From positions 1-64,000 of the forward strand of contig NZ_ANIJ01000015.1 in assembly GCF_000347035.1 (NCBI RefSeq): 64,000 nucleotides of DNA, read 5' to 3'. Position 1 is the first letter of the stretch. The number at the start of each line of letters is the position of its first letter. The stretch comes from Leptospira sp. B5-022. Lineage in GTDB: Bacteria > Spirochaetota > Leptospiria > Leptospirales > Leptospiraceae. Below the pieces are notes generated by a model, which did not search any database, was not told the origin of the DNA, and saw nothing but the letters and a program-made list of their open reading frames with translations. A program made the position numbers and the translations under genes. Shown here one piece after another: positions 55,825-64,000 of this stretch.

Positions 55825-56247
55825 ATGAAATACTTACACGCTATGATCCGAGTAAAAGATTTGGATCTAGCTTTGGATTTTTTCTGCAATAAACTAGGAT
55901 TAAAAGAAACAAGAAGGCACGATCATCCGGAAGGAAGATATACACTTGTCTTCTTATCCGAATCGGATACAAATTCTCCGGAGATAGAATTAACCTTTAA
56001 CTGGGACCAAGATTCCGCGTATACGAGCGGAAGGAATTTCGGTCATCTTGCTTTCGAAGTAGATAATATTTACGAAACCTGTACGAATCTTCAGACAAAA
56101 GGTGTGATTATCAATCGCCCTCCTAGAGACGGCAGAATGGCATTCATTCGATCACCTGACCTAATCTCTATCGAGTTATTGCAGAAGGGTAAAGCACTAG
56201 AAATCTCCGAACCTTGGAAGAGTATGCCGAATACCGGAGAATGGTAA
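55825..56247 (+). CDS. gloA: glyoxalase I (lactoylglutathione lyase) of the VOC family
   Basis: 140 residues. Two beta-alpha-beta-beta-beta units: [59 protein letters not shown] and [14 protein letters not shown]. The four metal ligands fall at His5, a Glu in EIELT, the His of GHLAF and the Glu of SIELL. It converts the methylglyoxal-glutathione adduct to lactoylglutathione. The AraC-type and DJ-1-type genes next door suggest a shared carbonyl-stress theme. Confidence 0.88.
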   Translation: MKYLHAMIRVKDLDLALDFFCNKLGLKETRRHDHPEGRYTLVFLSESDTNSPEIELTFNWDQDSAYTSGRNFGHLAFEVDNIYETCTNLQTKGVIINRPPRDGRMAFIRSPDLISIELLQKGKALEISEPWKSMPNTGEW

Positions 56248-56254
56248 ACTTCAC

Positions 56255-57370
56255 TTAAGATTTTTTGGAAAAAGAAGAACGATATTCTCCTGGAGAACAT
56301 CCGTATTTTTCTTGGAATAATTTATGGAACGCGGATTTGGATCTGAAACCCGCCGCGTAAATTACGGAAAGTACGGATCTTTGGGGTTCTTCTCTTAACA
56401 TTTTGGAGGCCTCTTCCAAACGAAATCCTGCGATATATTCTCTGAAACCGATTTTCATCTTATCGTTTAATATCTCCGATAATTGATGAGTTTTAATTTG
56501 TAATTCTTCCGAAAGAATCGGAAGAGTTAGTTCCTCATCCAGGTACAACTTTTTGTCCCGCATTAGTTCTCCCATCTTTTGAACGACTGCATTCACATCC
56601 AGACTTTGGAGCCTGGTCTCGTTATACCCGGCTTCCTTTGCGGTTTTTCCGAAAGAAACGATCAACTCAGACGATACGGAAGCGCTTAAAAAAACGGCGC
56701 AGACGATCAATGTCAAAGCGGCCGACGCAACGCTGAACAAAGGCATAAAGAAGATCTGAGCGACCACAAACAAAAAGATCACAAATATACTCGAATAAAA
56801 AAGGATAAGAAACGGTGAGAACACCCTAGCTTCTTCTTTTTTCAAAAAGGTTTTCCATTTGCGAATTATGCCGATCAGTAAAAGTGGATACACTAAGTTG
56901 GAGATCGTTCCTAAGACCAAGAGCCCGAATAGGAGTTGGAAATAAAGATTTCTGGGAGGGAAAACATTTACATATTCCAATTTGGAATTCGGATCGGATA
57001 AAATAAAAGGTAAAAGCGCTAAAAACGAAATCAATCCGGGAACAAAATGTACGATGTTAAGCGCTTTTGCAGGTAACCCTCCTAACCTTCTGAAATACAA
57101 ATACGCCAATGGCCCCGTGAAAAATAGAAAAGGGATATGGATCTCGGCAAACCAGAGATTCTCTTTTAATTGGCCGGATAATTCCAAATACAAATGAAAC
57201 TGAACTATCGAAAGAGATAGGAAGAAGAATCCAATCGGTTTATAGAAAGCGAACTTGGCTTTCGGTGAAGGATCCGAACTTTGGGATTTGAAAACTTTAT
57301 CTTTTTGGATGAATTCGGAAATCGCCAATAAAAAAGAAAGTCCCGCTCCAAATGCCAGAAACGTATCCAT
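56255..57370 (-). CDS. membrane-bound AraC-family regulator
   Basis: 371 residues. The N-terminal ~230 residues hold seven membrane helices, and residues 265-371 form the AraC DNA-binding domain: LPILSEELQIKTHQLSEILNDKMKIGFREYIAGFRLEEASKMLRE and SVLSVIYAAGFRSKSAFHKLFQEKYGCSPGEYR. This is the membrane-anchored AraC type, in which a membrane signal directly controls DNA binding. It is convergent with gloA and divergent from the DJ-1 gene with a ~115-bp spacer. Confidence 0.88.
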   Translation of the reverse strand: MDTFLAFGAGLSFLLAISEFIQKDKVFKSQSSDPSPKAKFAFYKPIGFFFLSLSIVQFHLYLELSGQLKENLWFAEIHIPFLFFTGPLAYLYFRRLGGLPAKALNIVHFVPGLISFLALLPFILSDPNSKLEYVNVFPPRNLYFQLLFGLLVLGTISNLVYPLLLIGIIRKWKTFLKKEEARVFSPFLILFYSSIFVIFLFVVAQIFFMPLFSVASAALTLIVCAVFLSASVSSELIVSFGKTAKEAGYNETRLQSLDVNAVVQKMGELMRDKKLYLDEELTLPILSEELQIKTHQLSEILNDKMKIGFREYIAGFRLEEASKMLREEPQRSVLSVIYAAGFRSKSAFHKLFQEKYGCSPGEYRSSFSKKS

Positions 57371-57486
57371 AAAATGAAAGAGTCCTATCGGAAAAAGATG
57401 TCGAGATTTTTTCAGGATTTTTCTTTTTTTAGTCCGTCCGGATACGGAAGGACGACTGTTTTCGGAAAAGATCGTATCCTGAAGGT

Positions 57487-58629
57487 ATGCAACATCCTAA
57501 CCTACAACCAAATCGTTTTGTAAAATTCTTCTGCGGGAGTCTGGCTCTCTTATTTTTATTCGGATTTGTGGAATACGGATCATCATCGGAAATTTCAAAA
57601 ATACGGCCCCAAGAAGAAAATTCCAAAATCCCAAACTATCAATCCAGATTCGGCAGAAAAGAGCCCGTCATCGCAGTGATCGGTGAAAATAGAATGACCG
57701 AGTTGACTGATTTTATGATCCCTTATGGCGTTTTAACTTCATCGAAAATCGCAAAGGTAATTGCAGTTTTTCCGAGAACGGGTCCTGTCCAAATGTTTCC
57801 CGCATTAAAAATAGAAGCGGAAATATCTTTCGATCTTTTCGAATCGGAATATCCGGATGGAGCGGATTATGTGATCGTGCCGGCGGTACATTATTCGGAT
57901 GATCCCGTTCTTCTTTCCTTTGTGCAAAAACAATCCGCAAAAGGTTCTACGATCCTAGGAATCTGTGACGGAGTTTGGGTACTGGCAAAGGCGGGTGTTC
58001 TGAAAGAACACAAGGCAACAGGTCATTGGTTTTCTTTTTCAAAATTGGAGAAAGAGTTTCCTGAAACTAGATGGATCAAGGATACCAGGTATATTGCGGA
58101 TCGTAAGATCGTCACTACTACAGGGATCACCGCTTCTATTCCTGTTTCTTTGGCTTTAATCGAAGCGATTTCCGGAAGAGAAAAAGCTTCCGAAATGGCG
58201 TTAAGTTTAGGAGCCAAGGATTGGAAACCAACCCATAATAGTTCCGATTTTTATCTGAGCGGCAAAGATATGTATGTTGCCGCAAAAAACTATCTTGGGT
58301 TTTGGAATTACGAAAACTTAGGAGTTAGGGTCTCAGAAGGTATAGACGAAGTTGTTTTGGCTCTTCAAGCGGATTCTTTTTCCAGGACTTATAGATCGGA
58401 AGTGTTTTCCGTTTCCGACCAAAAAAAGATCCGAACCAAAAACGGATTGTTAGTACGTGTAGATAAAATGGACGCGGAAGTCGCAAGTTTAGATTTCATT
58501 TTAGAAAATCTGAATGGAATCGCTGCAGTGACTGCGTATGATAAAATCCTAACGGAGATTGAATCTAAATACGGAATAGACACTGCCGCTTTTGTGGCCT
58601 TACAGATGGAATATCCTTGGCGGAAGTAA
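57487..58629 (+). CDS. membrane-anchored DJ-1/PfpI-family protein
   Basis: 380 residues. An N-terminal membrane helix (LALLFLFGFVEYG) is followed by a DJ-1/PfpI domain: VIGENRMTELTDFMIPYGVL, YVIVPAVHYSDDP and the nucleophile elbow GICDGVWVLAKAGVL with Cys160. TTGITASIPVSLALIEA matches the C-terminal part of the fold. The last ~120 residues are an extra domain (YRSEVFSVSDQKKIRTKNGLLV...) of unknown role. Family enzymes include amidases, chaperones and glutathione-independent glyoxalases. The AraC regulator is divergent, and gloA lies beyond it. Confidence 0.78.
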   Translation: MQHPNLQPNRFVKFFCGSLALLFLFGFVEYGSSSEISKIRPQEENSKIPNYQSRFGRKEPVIAVIGENRMTELTDFMIPYGVLTSSKIAKVIAVFPRTGPVQMFPALKIEAEISFDLFESEYPDGADYVIVPAVHYSDDPVLLSFVQKQSAKGSTILGICDGVWVLAKAGVLKEHKATGHWFSFSKLEKEFPETRWIKDTRYIADRKIVTTTGITASIPVSLALIEAISGREKASEMALSLGAKDWKPTHNSSDFYLSGKDMYVAAKNYLGFWNYENLGVRVSEGIDEVVLALQADSFSRTYRSEVFSVSDQKKIRTKNGLLVRVDKMDAEVASLDFILENLNGIAAVTAYDKILTEIESKYGIDTAAFVALQMEYPWRK

Positions 58630-58638
58630 TTTTCGCAT

Positions 58639-58671
58639 CAGAAGGCCGGATTCCTTATTTCCAGCCTTCTG
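58639..58671. other. 8-bp inverted repeat at the convergent gene ends
   Basis: CAGAAGGC (58639-58646) and GCCTTCTG (58664-58671) pair perfectly over a 17-nt spacer that includes the M48 stop. No T-tract follows on either strand, so a terminator is uncertain. Confidence 0.4.
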
Positions 58672-59893
58672 CGAATTCAATCCTTTCTAAGGTCGTGGGA
58701 TGAGAATGTTCAAAGATCACTTCCAGTTTATGTGGATTCAAACGGGCCTTATTATCCTTTGCCAGTTTGATCTCCGTACTGATGAATGATTTTTTGTCGT
58801 CGGTTAAGACAAGTGCCTCTTTGTCCGCTTGGGTTTCCAGAACTCTGGAAAGTGTCGCCGAAAAAGGTCCGAGTATCGTTCCTACAAGGGATAATATCAG
58901 AAACAGAAACGGTAAGGTAGAAGGAGAATAGAATTCTTTTAACGGGATCAAACCTTCTTCTTTTACTTTTTGGAATATATATCCTAATAAGAAACACAAT
59001 AAGAAAGTTTCCAATGTGCTAAGTGCGATCTCGATCATTTGATGATTGTGAACCCAATGACCGATTTCATGTCCAAGCACACTGACTACTTCTTCTTCGG
59101 TGTGGTTTTGGATCAGTGTATCGTAGAGGAAGATCTTTTTACTTTCTCCCCAGCCTGTGAAGTATGCGTTTGTGTGACCTGAATATTTACTCTCGTTGAT
59201 CACATAGATATTTTCTACCTGGATATTCGCCTTTTGGCTCAGGGCCAATATTTTTGTTTTTAAACTTCCTTCTTGGATAGGGCCGTAATCATAAAAGATA
59301 GGAGTGATGAGGATTGGATACAATACGGACATGAGTAATCCAAAACTCAAGGATAAGATAGGAAGTATATATTTCCAAGCGCGCGGAAGATTTTTAAGAA
59401 CGAATGCGACTACTAAAACAACTATTCCGCCAAATAAAAATCCTAATCCGAAAGACTTTGCTTTAAATAAGATCCAATCCGTTATGTTCATATTGGAAAA
59501 CTGAAATTCATGTTCTATCACATAACCGAAATAATAACTGAACGGTAAGGAAACGATAAATTCCAAAAGATAAAAGGAGATGAAGAACAGAAATACGGTC
59601 GGATAAAATCTATCTCCCGTTTTTTTGCGGAAGTATTCTTCCAGTTTTACCGAGATAGGAGTAAATACAAATGCTCCTGCTAAAGCAAAATCAAGTAATG
59701 AACCTATGATCGAGACAAAAAATCCCCTCCTTTGGTATTCTATCCCGGCGTTTATATCTTCTTGCGAAAAATACTTTAGAATTCTTTCATGTAGCTCCGG
59801 AGAAAGATCTCCTTGGTAGGAGAAATATTTCATTATTAGCGTAAGTAAGATCTGTAGGGAAAATAAAAAGAATAGGATATTTTTAAGTTTCAT
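58655..59893 (-). CDS. M48-family (Ste24/CAAX-type) membrane metallopeptidase
   Basis: 412 residues with six or seven membrane helices. The zinc motif HEIGHWVHNH (HExxH) is preceded by ENIYVINESKYSGHTNAYFTGWGESKKIFLYDTL; the third ligand is in SRVLETQADKEALVL. The N-terminal ~170 residues are the membrane part of the Ste24 family. It is expected to cleave membrane or prenylated-like proteins at the inner membrane. It ends just before the convergent DJ-1 gene and starts 11 bp after the WYL gene stop, so it is co-transcribed with it. Confidence 0.9.
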   Translation of the reverse strand: MKLKNILFFLFSLQILLTLIMKYFSYQGDLSPELHERILKYFSQEDINAGIEYQRRGFFVSIIGSLLDFALAGAFVFTPISVKLEEYFRKKTGDRFYPTVFLFFISFYLLEFIVSLPFSYYFGYVIEHEFQFSNMNITDWILFKAKSFGLGFLFGGIVVLVVAFVLKNLPRAWKYILPILSLSFGLLMSVLYPILITPIFYDYGPIQEGSLKTKILALSQKANIQVENIYVINESKYSGHTNAYFTGWGESKKIFLYDTLIQNHTEEEVVSVLGHEIGHWVHNHQMIEIALSTLETFLLCFLLGYIFQKVKEEGLIPLKEFYSPSTLPFLFLILSLVGTILGPFSATLSRVLETQADKEALVLTDDKKSFISTEIKLAKDNKARLNPHKLEVIFEHSHPTTLERIEFAEGWK

Positions 59894-59904
59894 GTAATGG
59901 TTTT

Positions 59905-60924
59905 TTATACTTTTTCGTAGAGTTCTGAGATCCGTTTTATTGAGTTTCGGAAGACTGAGTTCAATTCTTCAGGAAGAACCGTTTCAATCGCATCCGGCCA
60001 TCTCCATAAAAAGGGCAATAATCCCTCCAGGTTGGTGGATTGGAAGCTGAGTTTATTTTTTTCTTCCCTGTATTTGATCCCTGTCAGGAATAATTTCGCT
60101 TTTACAAGACCTTCTTCTTTGCAGATCCATTCCACATTTTTGGATTCATGGACTGGGAATAATCCCGCGTGAACAATCAGATCCTCCTCTGTTTCTTTTT
60201 TGGCCCCTCTTGACTGGTAAAGTGGATCTCCTTGTAGCAGTTCCACAGATAAGATCTTCGGTAAAACGAATCTTTTTTTGGTTTTTTCTTCCCTATCGTA
60301 GGCCAGTAAATAATGATCCTGGCCCCCTTTTCGAATGAGTCGGATCGGATCCGCTTCTTTCGTGTAAGAATCTTCCGGAAAGGTTTTATAATATTTAATA
60401 CGGATAGGAGTATGATTTTTGAGAGCATCTAGGATTTGAAATGCGGTTTCTCCTAACTCTTCCGGATTTTCCTCCGAATTTTCGGTCATTTCCGGAAAGT
60501 ATTCCAAATCTCCCGCGAATATTTTTCGAGCGGCGGTATAAAGTTCGTATTTTGGAGCTTCCGAATATCCTTTTAGTAAAAGTGCCGAAATTTCTCTTAG
60601 TTCTTCTTCGGTGAAATCTAATGTTTTGGAAAGCGGATCCTTAATAAGCACGTATACAAAATCTTTTCCGTTTTTTTGAGGATAATATTTGATATGGAAC
60701 CCTAGGGCGCCTAACTCTTCGATATCTCTGGATAGTTTCCTTCTGTCGGAGTCTCGATTTTCATTATCGTAAAATCCCGCCATGATCTTTCTCAAGGAAC
60801 TAAGCGTGAGTCCTTCCGGAAATCTGAAAAAATTGAATAATAAAGTGAGAAGCCGGTATTCTGTGGGATTCATTTCCCTCGGCTCGATCTCCTGGTCTAT
60901 ATCTTTGTCTAGTTCTTCTTTCAT
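59905..60924 (-). CDS. WYL-domain transcriptional regulator (PafB-like)
   Basis: 339 residues. The N-terminal winged helix (EYRLLTLLFNFFRFPEGLTLSSLRKIMAGFYDNENRDSDRRKLSRDIEELGALGFHI) is the PafB-like HTH. A WYL domain (IRIKYYKTFPEDSYTKEADPIRLIRKGGQDHYLLAYDREEKTKKRFVLPKIL) and a WCX C-terminal domain follow. It is upstream of, and likely co-transcribed with, the M48 gene. It may pair with the PafC-like WYL gene at 50625-51587, although the two are 8 kb apart. Confidence 0.8.
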   Translation of the reverse strand: MKEELDKDIDQEIEPREMNPTEYRLLTLLFNFFRFPEGLTLSSLRKIMAGFYDNENRDSDRRKLSRDIEELGALGFHIKYYPQKNGKDFVYVLIKDPLSKTLDFTEEELREISALLLKGYSEAPKYELYTAARKIFAGDLEYFPEMTENSEENPEELGETAFQILDALKNHTPIRIKYYKTFPEDSYTKEADPIRLIRKGGQDHYLLAYDREEKTKKRFVLPKILSVELLQGDPLYQSRGAKKETEEDLIVHAGLFPVHESKNVEWICKEEGLVKAKLFLTGIKYREEKNKLSFQSTNLEGLLPFLWRWPDAIETVLPEELNSVFRNSIKRISELYEKV

Positions 60925-61081
60925 GGCTTGTTCCTAGATCCTTGCTTTTATAAAGTCCCGGGGCAAGGAAAAATCTCTGCCGCGTTTTTGAATTCGATGA
61001 AAGTCCCAAAAAACAACTTGATGAGTAAGATCGGATCTCGATAATTCTCTCGTTTCAGTCCCTTATTCTCAGAGGTTTTTT

Positions 61082-61297
61082 ATGGGTAAAATTATAGGTT
61101 TTCTTTTTCCGAATTTTATAGGTCTTATTCTTATTTTACTCGGATGGTGGACAACTATCATCAATGTGGCTACTCTTCGCTTCGCAGGTGAGTCTTATTT
61201 TAATAAATGGACCTACACGGGACTGACCCTAATCCTTATCGGGGCTTATTTGCCTGAGATTTGGATCGGGATCCGTAACAAAATTTTCGGAGATTAA
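61082..61297 (+). CDS. small two-helix membrane protein
   Basis: 71 residues. Two hydrophobic helices (FIGLILILLGWWTTIINVA, YTGLTLILIGAYLPEIWIGI) flank a short polar loop, and the C-terminus is basic. An AG-rich segment lies upstream of the ATG. I recognise no family. Confidence 0.6.
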   Translation: MGKIIGFLFPNFIGLILILLGWWTTIINVATLRFAGESYFNKWTYTGLTLILIGAYLPEIWIGIRNKIFGD

Positions 61298-61473
61298 TCC
61301 TCTCTTTTTTTTCTTGTACGAAAACGTCTAGACATTTCCGCTGGTATTCTGATTATTTGCGATACGTGCCCTAGATCGTTCTGGGTCCGTGGATTTTGAA
61401 AAAAATCTTTACGGGCCGAGTACATGGGTTACAATGCGACATAATAAAATTACTGGAACCTGAGAAGGGGAAG

Positions 61474-62574
61474 ATGAGCGCGGAAACCGAAGTTTTAGAG
61501 AAACCAAGCCGGAAAAAAACCGATATCGAATTCCATAAACCCACTCTTTCTCGGGAGGACCTGAAAACCGTATTGGAAGCATTGGTAGAAGACCATCTCT
61601 CTTCGGGTTCTGTGACCCATAAATTTGAGAAGGCTTTCTCTTCCACTTTCAGGACCAAACAGGTTGTTTCTGCAAACAGCTTAACTGCAGCCTATCATTT
61701 GTCCTTATTGGCGCTGGAGATCCAGCCCGGAGATAAAATCGCTATTTCCACATTCGCGCCTCTTGCTGCCTTAGATGCAATTTTCTTAATGCAAGCCCAA
61801 CCCGTAGTCGTGGATATGGGAAAACATTCTTTCCATATCTGTCCGGAAAGATTGGCTACCGCCTTGGAAGACGAATCCATAAAAGCAGTGGTTGTGGATC
61901 ATACCTTCGGCTCATTAGCGGATTTTTCCAAATACGATTTCAAAAATCGTCCCGTGATCGAGGATTTTTCGGAAGCCGTGGGCGCAAGGACCGAAACGTT
62001 TACCCCTGGAAAACAGGGAAAAATTTCCATCTGTGGGCTTTCTATCGAGTATCTGATCACAACCGGGAACGGGGCTTTGATCTGTACGGATGATGATTCT
62101 TTGGCAAAAAAGATCAGAGCTAGAAAAGATGGAAAAGATCCTTATCCGCGTAAAGAAGGCCAACCAAGACTAGATTACGATATGATCGATTACCAAGCGG
62201 CTTTAGGGATCGAACAATTGTCCAATCTAGGCGTGATCTTGGAAAGAAAAAGAAAGATCGCTCAGGTGTATTTGCAATCTATCCAGGGTTCCCAAGTGGG
62301 CTCTCACTTTAACGATCCGAATTCCGAAACTTTCAATCGTTTTGTGATATTAGCTCCGGGGAATTACGAACAGGTAGAAAGATATTTCCGTTCTTTACAA
62401 ATCGGCACTCGTAGAACGGTTGCGGAACCGATCCATCATATTTTAGAACTTTCTAATTCTGATTTTCCGAACGGAGAAAGGCTGTACCAAAGAGGCCATT
62501 GTATTCCGATCTATCCGAACTTAACTAAGGATAACGTACAAAGGATCTCTCAAGCGATTCGTAGAATTTACTAA
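61474..62574 (+). CDS. DegT/DnrJ/EryC1/StrS-family protein lacking the catalytic lysine
   Basis: 366 residues from the ATG at 61474 (AAGGGG upstream). The aspartate-aminotransferase fold shows SVTHKFEKAFSSTFRTKQVVSANSLTAAYHLSLLAL, STFAPLAALDAI and IEDFSEAVGA (pyridine-N Asp). But where family members have S-x-x-x-x-K-x-L-TTGEGG, this one has LSIEYLITTGNGA, with Tyr in place of the Lys that forms the PLP Schiff base. So it may be a dehydratase-type or non-catalytic paralog. No sugar-nucleotide partner gene is next to it. Confidence 0.8.
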   Translation: MSAETEVLEKPSRKKTDIEFHKPTLSREDLKTVLEALVEDHLSSGSVTHKFEKAFSSTFRTKQVVSANSLTAAYHLSLLALEIQPGDKIAISTFAPLAALDAIFLMQAQPVVVDMGKHSFHICPERLATALEDESIKAVVVDHTFGSLADFSKYDFKNRPVIEDFSEAVGARTETFTPGKQGKISICGLSIEYLITTGNGALICTDDDSLAKKIRARKDGKDPYPRKEGQPRLDYDMIDYQAALGIEQLSNLGVILERKRKIAQVYLQSIQGSQVGSHFNDPNSETFNRFVILAPGNYEQVERYFRSLQIGTRRTVAEPIHHILELSNSDFPNGERLYQRGHCIPIYPNLTKDNVQRISQAIRRIY

Positions 62575-63510
62575 TGCTTTATTTTAAATCGTGAGTTGTA
62601 GGAGTTCCTGCTTACCTCGCTGCTAATTGCGAACTCTCTATATTGTTTTTATTTTTTTTCGTCTTCCTTTGAAAATCCGTAATTGTAAGTATTGAAGGAC
62701 GATAATTGTAGTCAGGGTTTTATTCGATACTTTTTCGATCTTTTTGTATAATCTGGAAATTTGGATTTGCATTCGAGGATATTTTAGTATGGAATTTGCA
62801 GCTATTCGGTATTGTGAAAACCTAAAAAGTACAATTAACTACATAAAAGTATAATGAAATTTTAATGAATTCATTCTACTTTGAGCAGAAGTCCTCTTTC
62901 ATTCGCAAGTAGATGCGAGGAAATGTAAAAAATGTTTTTTCAAAACGATTTTCTAAGTGGGACGGATCATGCTTAGAGAAGAGAAATTTGGTAAATAACC
63001 CTCCGCGTCTTAGCGTCTCCGCGTGAAAAAAGAATAGAGAGGGTTTTTGAATCAAAGGGAAACAGAGGACGAATAATAGCGACAGCGATCGTAGCGGAAA
63101 TCCGGCGATGCACCATCGTACAGGATGGAAGGCTTTAAATCAGGGAAAAGTAATGGTGCTTCGCTGATTGAGCGTAGAGCGCGGTCCTGACAAAGTCAGG
63201 AGTCGCCCAAACTAGTGCAAAAGTATAAACTCGACCATTTATCCGAATCGATTTCGAAAATTTCTCCTTTCTAACCGACTCTCGTCTAGGAAACCTTAGA
63301 ATCATTCGACCAACTTCGTATGACGTTTGTTTCTGATTTTGTCTCCTTATTTCCGCGCAACGCACTTAGTCCGATACCAAAACCTTTCTTTCTAAATTTC
63401 CGAATCACGGTCCGCGAATTTGTTTTCGAAAATTCAGGAATGGATCGCAATGGACCTCTGAGCTAATCCTTTATTCGATTTTCGAAATGTAAGGATACTC
63501 CGGAGGCACC
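62575..63510. other. 936-bp intergenic region with repeat-like segments
   Basis: No gene is convincing. Repeat-like parts include GTAGGAGTTCCTGC (about 62596), a TCCGCGTCTTAGCGTCTCCGCG segment at 63001-63022 (halves CCGCG/CCGCG direct), GATCGTAGCGGAAATCC (63087-63103, also on the minus strand near 54.8 kb) and CCTGAC-AAA-GTCAGG (63186-63200). The right part must hold the promoter of the RND gene. Confidence 0.5.
63186..63200. repeat. short perfect hairpin CCTGAC-AAA-GTCAGG
   Basis: A 6-bp stem with a 3-nt loop inside the repeat-like segment; no T-tract. It may be part of a dispersed non-coding repeat. Confidence 0.4.
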
Positions 63511-64000
63511 TTGAATATCGCGCTCCTCTCTATCAAACGTCCCATTTTTATCACTAGTCTCGTGATCTTGATGCTGATTACCGGTATCTTCTCCCTTAGC
63601 AAGATGGGGGTGGATCTTTTTCCGGATGTGAACATTCCGGTAGTGTCCGTGACCACGATCTATCCAGGAGCAGGTCCGGAAGAGATCGAGGAATTGATCT
63701 CCAAACCGTTGGAAGAAGAACTTTCTTCCATCTCCGGTTTAAAGAAGATCACTTCTCGTAACCAGGAAGGTGTCTCCGTTGTTTTCGGTGAGTTTACCCT
63801 TTCTACGGATATCAAATATGCAGAGCAACAATTCCGAGATAAAACCGCATTGGTCCGTCCTAAACTTCCCGACGGGATCAAAGAACCTAAAGTAGTTCGT
63901 TTCGATCCGGCCGATCAACCTATTATTCGTCTTGCGGTGTTCGCGGATCTGGACCAAGCAAAGTTATACGACCTTGCAAAAGAGACCGTTAAGTCTAAAT
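63511..64000 (+). CDS. RND-family efflux permease, 3' partial
   Basis: The reading frame opens with TTG at 63511 (GGAGG 4 nt upstream) and runs off the right edge. The first 163 residues show the AcrB/CzcA signature: a first membrane helix (RPIFITSLVILMLITGIFSL), then SKMGVDLFPDVNIPVVSV, YPGAGPEEIEELISKPLEEEL and GLKKITSRNQEGVSVV. It is an inner-membrane trimer that pumps drugs or metals outward with a periplasmic adaptor. The substrate group cannot be read from this fragment. No adaptor gene precedes it in the window. Confidence 0.9.
   Translation, partial: MNIALLSIKRPIFITSLVILMLITGIFSLSKMGVDLFPDVNIPVVSVTTIYPGAGPEEIEELISKPLEEELSSISGLKKITSRNQEGVSVVFGEFTLSTDIKYAEQQFRDKTALVRPKLPDGIKEPKVVRFDPADQPIIRLAVFADLDQAKLYDLAKETVKSK

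Noticed and set aside
63135..63365. 76-aa minus-strand frame before the RND gene
   Set aside because: It lies across repeat-like non-coding DNA and has no family motif or ribosome site.

Overview
The window reads as chromosomal DNA of a Leptospira species (Spirochaetes). The sequence shows moderate GC, many signal-peptide lipoproteins with loose spirochaetal lipoboxes (Leu/Phe-x-x-Cys), genus-typical secreted proteins, a GlmM-GlmS-(GlmU-like) run, two membrane glycosyltransferase-like paralogs and short GC-rich dispersed-repeat-like segments. I cannot fix the species. There is no phage, plasmid, IS element, CRISPR array or rRNA operon. The two tRNAs are Val(UAC) and Gln(UUG).

Layout. 1-4.7 kb: envelope lipoproteins (Kelch-repeat, TPR, SH3b). 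4.8-6.6 kb: amtB-glnK nitrogen operon behind a sigma-54-type promoter, closed by tandem terminators. 6.8-13.1 kb: a minus-strand run of an acyl-CoA carboxylase beta subunit, GlmU-like acyltransferase, glmS, glmM, tRNA-Val and rpsT. 13.7-17.9 kb: two unknown proteins coupled to a DPM1-like glycosyltransferase, then a polytopic glycosyltransferase-like protein. 18-22 kb: a YceI protein and a bufferin-type (MNIO/DUF692) copper-peptide locus facing a YHS lipoprotein and a J-domain protein. 22-29.6 kb: CstA, NUDIX, FlgD-like/OmpA-like, NRDE, PilZ, AraC and an outer-membrane protein. 29.7-36.7 kb: copper homeostasis island (two CPC-type P1B ATPases, MFS transporter, CueR-type regulator, CopZ-like chaperone, one small secreted protein) with a textbook 19-bp-spacer MerR-family promoter. 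36.8-41.4 kb: DUF4178 protein, a 66-aa protein and a membrane-anchored spermidine-synthase-like enzyme. 41.5-51.6 kb: cytochrome-c-like protein, SpoIIE phosphatase, EVE protein, FtsH, a degenerate Pth, L25, Prs, a stand-alone GlmU-type uridylyltransferase, tRNA-Gln, IspE and a WYL regulator. 51.7-62.6 kb: 5-fold beta-flower repeat protein, second glycosyltransferase-like paralog, glyoxalase I / AraC / DJ-1 group, M48 protease, second WYL regulator and a DegT-family protein without its catalytic lysine. The window closes in an RND efflux permease running off the edge.

The strongest theme is copper. The CueR-type regulator carries Ser77, Cys112 and Cys120 at E. coli CueR numbering. It sits beside two operator-like dyads, one driving copZ-(secreted protein)-copA and one over its own probable leaderless start. 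About 13 kb away, a six-cysteine secreted peptide (BufA2-like) is encoded convergently with its putative maturation enzymes BufB (DUF692) and BufC (DUF2063), which is an unusual layout. A second theme is UDP-GlcNAc supply, with the two GlmU activities apparently on separate genes about 40 kb apart.

Other points of note are a Pth homolog that has lost nearly all its catalytic residues, and a probable CTG start that restores the conserved membrane N-terminus of the spermidine-synthase-like gene. All functional names rest on motif recognition by eye. No database search was run.
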